Positions 62,510-64,000 of a stretch of DNA of 64,000 bases are shown here, in pieces. A program made the translations under genes and the position numbers. The notes below the pieces were generated by a model that worked only from the letters and a program-made list of their open reading frames with translations, had not been told where the DNA came from and did no database searches. How positions within the stretch are numbered: the first letter of the stretch is position 1; each line of letters opens with the position of its first letter. Source of the DNA: GYS-P2D sp964522505 (GTDB lineage Bacteria; Bacteroidota; Bacteroidia; Chitinophagales; Saprospiraceae); assembly GCA_964522505.1 (NCBI GenBank), contig CAZFWJ010000001.1, positions 1 through 64,000 of the forward strand. Reading direction: 5' to 3'.

Positions 62510-63562
62510 ATGGCTGAGATGAAATCCATGAGACCTGAAGACGAAATTTCCTTAGAGGATTTCATCAGATCTATCAAGGGATATGTTAATCTTATGCTCA
62601 GCAATTGGAAGGTCTTTGTTCTTTCAATCCTATTGTCATGTGGAGGCCTCTGGTTTTGGTCACAAAGTAAAGCGCCTACTTATAATGCTAAGCTGACCTT
62701 AATGCTGAGCGATGATTCAGGACAATCTATTACAGGAATATCAAGCATACTAGGTCAATTTGGATTGCCCGTTTCCACAGGAAAATATAATATAGACAAG
62801 CTCATTGAAATAGCACGATCTAGATATATCCTAGAACAGGTGTTGAAATCTCAGTGCGAGATTAATGGAGAGACCAAGAGTATCGCAGATCATTTGATTC
62901 AGCTTTATAAACTAGATGAAACGTGGCAAGCGTATTCCGAAGAACCTTTTTCAGGCAACTTTACAGAGACTATTGGAACAACTGAGTATAATTACTTGGT
63001 TAAACAGCTCCATACTCTAGTAAACGGAGCAGAACAGAATGGTGGTCTTCTTAAAATGGATTACGGGCGAGATCACTACATCATGACTTTTGATTTTGAA
63101 TCACGCTCTGAGGAGCTCTCTATTAACTATCTTATTAATCACTTCGAATACCTCAAAGATTTTTACACCAACAAGTCCATAGAGCGTCAGCAGTTGTCCT
63201 ATGATATTATCGAAAACAAACGTGATTCCATAAGAATTTCCCTTAACTCAGTAGAAAACGAAATAGCTACCTTGGAAGATCGAAATCAGAATGTATTTGG
63301 TAGTAGTAATACAACTCGACTAAGTAGATTGTCTACGGAATCTATAATCCTAAAAACAGCATATGCAGAGGCTGAAAAAAACTTGGCGATCGCTGAGCTG
63401 GCACTTCAAAATAATACGCCACTCATCCAATTGATTGATAAACCCTTAACCCCTATACAGGCTAATGTCTTAGGGCTATCGAGAATATTATTATATGGGG
63501 TTTTACTCGGAATATTTTTAAGTATTATCATCCTTGGTGCTCTTTATGTAATCAGGTTATAA
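62510..63562 (+). CDS. Wzz-like polysaccharide chain-length protein
   Basis: 350 residues with membrane segments at about 36-54 and 322-348 and a coiled-coil periplasmic loop between them, the layout of Wzz/PCP co-polymerases. The first segment is followed by PTYNAKLTLMLSDDSG, typical of the family. It lacks a C-terminal tyrosine kinase. ATG at 62510 is preferred over the TTG at 62504. No polymerase or flippase gene is next to it. Confidence 0.8.
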   Translation: MAEMKSMRPEDEISLEDFIRSIKGYVNLMLSNWKVFVLSILLSCGGLWFWSQSKAPTYNAKLTLMLSDDSGQSITGISSILGQFGLPVSTGKYNIDKLIEIARSRYILEQVLKSQCEINGETKSIADHLIQLYKLDETWQAYSEEPFSGNFTETIGTTEYNYLVKQLHTLVNGAEQNGGLLKMDYGRDHYIMTFDFESRSEELSINYLINHFEYLKDFYTNKSIERQQLSYDIIENKRDSIRISLNSVENEIATLEDRNQNVFGSSNTTRLSRLSTESIILKTAYAEAEKNLAIAELALQNNTPLIQLIDKPLTPIQANVLGLSRILLYGVLLGIFLSIIILGALYVIRL

Positions 63563-63620
63563 CACAACCTATTCTACAATCAATAATAGTTGTAGGTTTG
63601 CGTGAATTTTAGCGCAGCTA

Positions 63621-63860
63621 ATGTCAGAAACTCATAAGGAATCTCATTTAAGAAGTATACTCAAAGGGCTAACTTGGAGGATTATTGCCACAAGTACCAT
63701 CTTTGGGATTACCTATTTTACCACTGGTCAAATGGAAACAGCGGTTAAGGTTGCTTCAATAGAATTCTTTATAAAGTTGATCATTTACTATCTACATGAG
63801 AGAGCCTGGCAATCGGTACCAAGAGGGAGTATTAGAAAGCTGTACCCTTTTAAGAAATAG
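63621..63860 (+). CDS. DUF2061-family small membrane protein
   Basis: 79 residues of the DUF2061 family: LKGLTWRIIATSTIFGITYF, then ASIEFFIKLIIYYLHERAW and W at the end of the domain. Two short membrane segments are likely. It sits 5 nt before cysC on the same strand, an arrangement known in several bacteria in which the pair accompanies sulfate activation. The start is ATG at 63621. Confidence 0.85.
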   Translation: MSETHKESHLRSILKGLTWRIIATSTIFGITYFTTGQMETAVKVASIEFFIKLIIYYLHERAWQSVPRGSIRKLYPFKK

Positions 63861-63865
63861 TTCAA

Positions 63866-64000
63866 ATGGAAAATATTCATTCCATATTTGATCAGCTGGT
63901 TCAACGGAACGAGCGTGAACGCTTCCTAAGTCAGAACTCAGGCGTTTATTGGCTGACGGGGTTATCCGGTTCTGGCAAAAGCACCATAGCTAAAGGGGTC
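63866..64000 (+). CDS. cysC: Adenylyl-sulfate kinase, N-terminal part (runs off the window)
   Basis: The first 45 codons are in the window. After a leader (MENIHSIFDQLVQRNERER) comes VYWLTGLSGSGKSTIAKGV, the Walker A block typical of APS kinase, which makes PAPS from adenylyl sulfate. The rest lies beyond position 64000. The start is ATG at 63866. Confidence 0.88.
   Translation, partial: MENIHSIFDQLVQRNERERFLSQNSGVYWLTGLSGSGKSTIAKGV

Noticed and set aside
1..64000. CRISPR array, insertion sequence or prophage
   Set aside because: I see no regular repeat-spacer pattern, terminal inverted repeats with transposase, integrase, or phage structural genes.

Overview
The window looks like chromosomal DNA from a member of the phylum Bacteroidota, possibly near the Saprospiria, though the class is only a guess. 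Markers for this are a PorZ-like type IX secretion component, BshA of bacillithiol synthesis, a bacterial geranylgeranylglyceryl phosphate synthase homologue, DUF4175, DUF2851 and DUF4105 proteins, a SecA of about 1100 residues, few clear Shine-Dalgarno sites, and TAnnTTTG-type -7 promoter elements upstream of several genes. I see no transposase, integrase, phage gene, CRISPR array or rRNA. Almost everything is core or conserved-accessory chromosome.

Layout. 1-7.6 kb: tRNA-Cys, a TPR-like membrane protein, NAD kinase, then a giant coiled-coil DUF4175 protein with an RsbW-like ATPase and YbeY, converging on an acyltransferase and RNase HII. 7.7-14 kb: secA, a small SPOR-like secreted protein, rodA and tgt. 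14-20.2 kb: an HtrA protease, an SPFH-domain lipoprotein coupled to a 45-residue membrane peptide, a pterin carbinolamine dehydratase, two proteins of unknown function and an M42 aminopeptidase. 20.2-25 kb: a flippase-like protein, then a leftward operon (GGGP synthase, rsgA, ribA, a 54-residue membrane protein) and a secreted protein. 25-26 kb: a gene-poor stretch with tRNA-Gln and three leftward terminators. 26-31 kb: FKBP isomerase, a TonB-C-like protein, a PDZ protein, uvrB and a Pycsar-effector-like (DUF5706) membrane protein.

31-42.3 kb is a rightward block: thrS, metG, a PaiB-like protein, a DUF4105/GH113-like fusion, panC, panD, a YbhN-like membrane protein, rfaE2, a Nif3-like protein and a zinc-ribbon coiled-coil protein. 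42.4-48.6 kb holds a MerR regulator with a degenerate B12-binding domain, bshA, porZ, nadD and dnaN. 48.7-58.8 kb holds an inactive M16 peptidase homologue, the cell-shape cluster mreB-mreC-mreD-PBP2, folA, a DUF2851 protein, lpxK and an outer-membrane barrel protein. 58.8-64 kb holds metH, a Wzz-like protein, a DUF2061 protein and the start of cysC, which runs off the end.

Functional themes are envelope building (RodA, MreBCD, PBP2, LpxK, RfaE2, SecA, PorZ, Wzz-like protein, outer-membrane barrel), cofactors (NAD, pantothenate, riboflavin, folate, bacillithiol, cobalamin-dependent methionine synthesis), and translation or RNA processing (ThrS, MetG, Tgt, YbeY, RsgA, RNase HII). I did not find a clear new multi-gene defence system. 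The best leads are the DUF5706 protein upstream of uvrB, the DUF4105/GH113 fusion, the SPFH lipoprotein with its coupled micro-protein, the gene-poor 25 kb region with tiny hydrophobic ORFs, and several family members that have lost key residues (M16, MerR/B12, Tgt).
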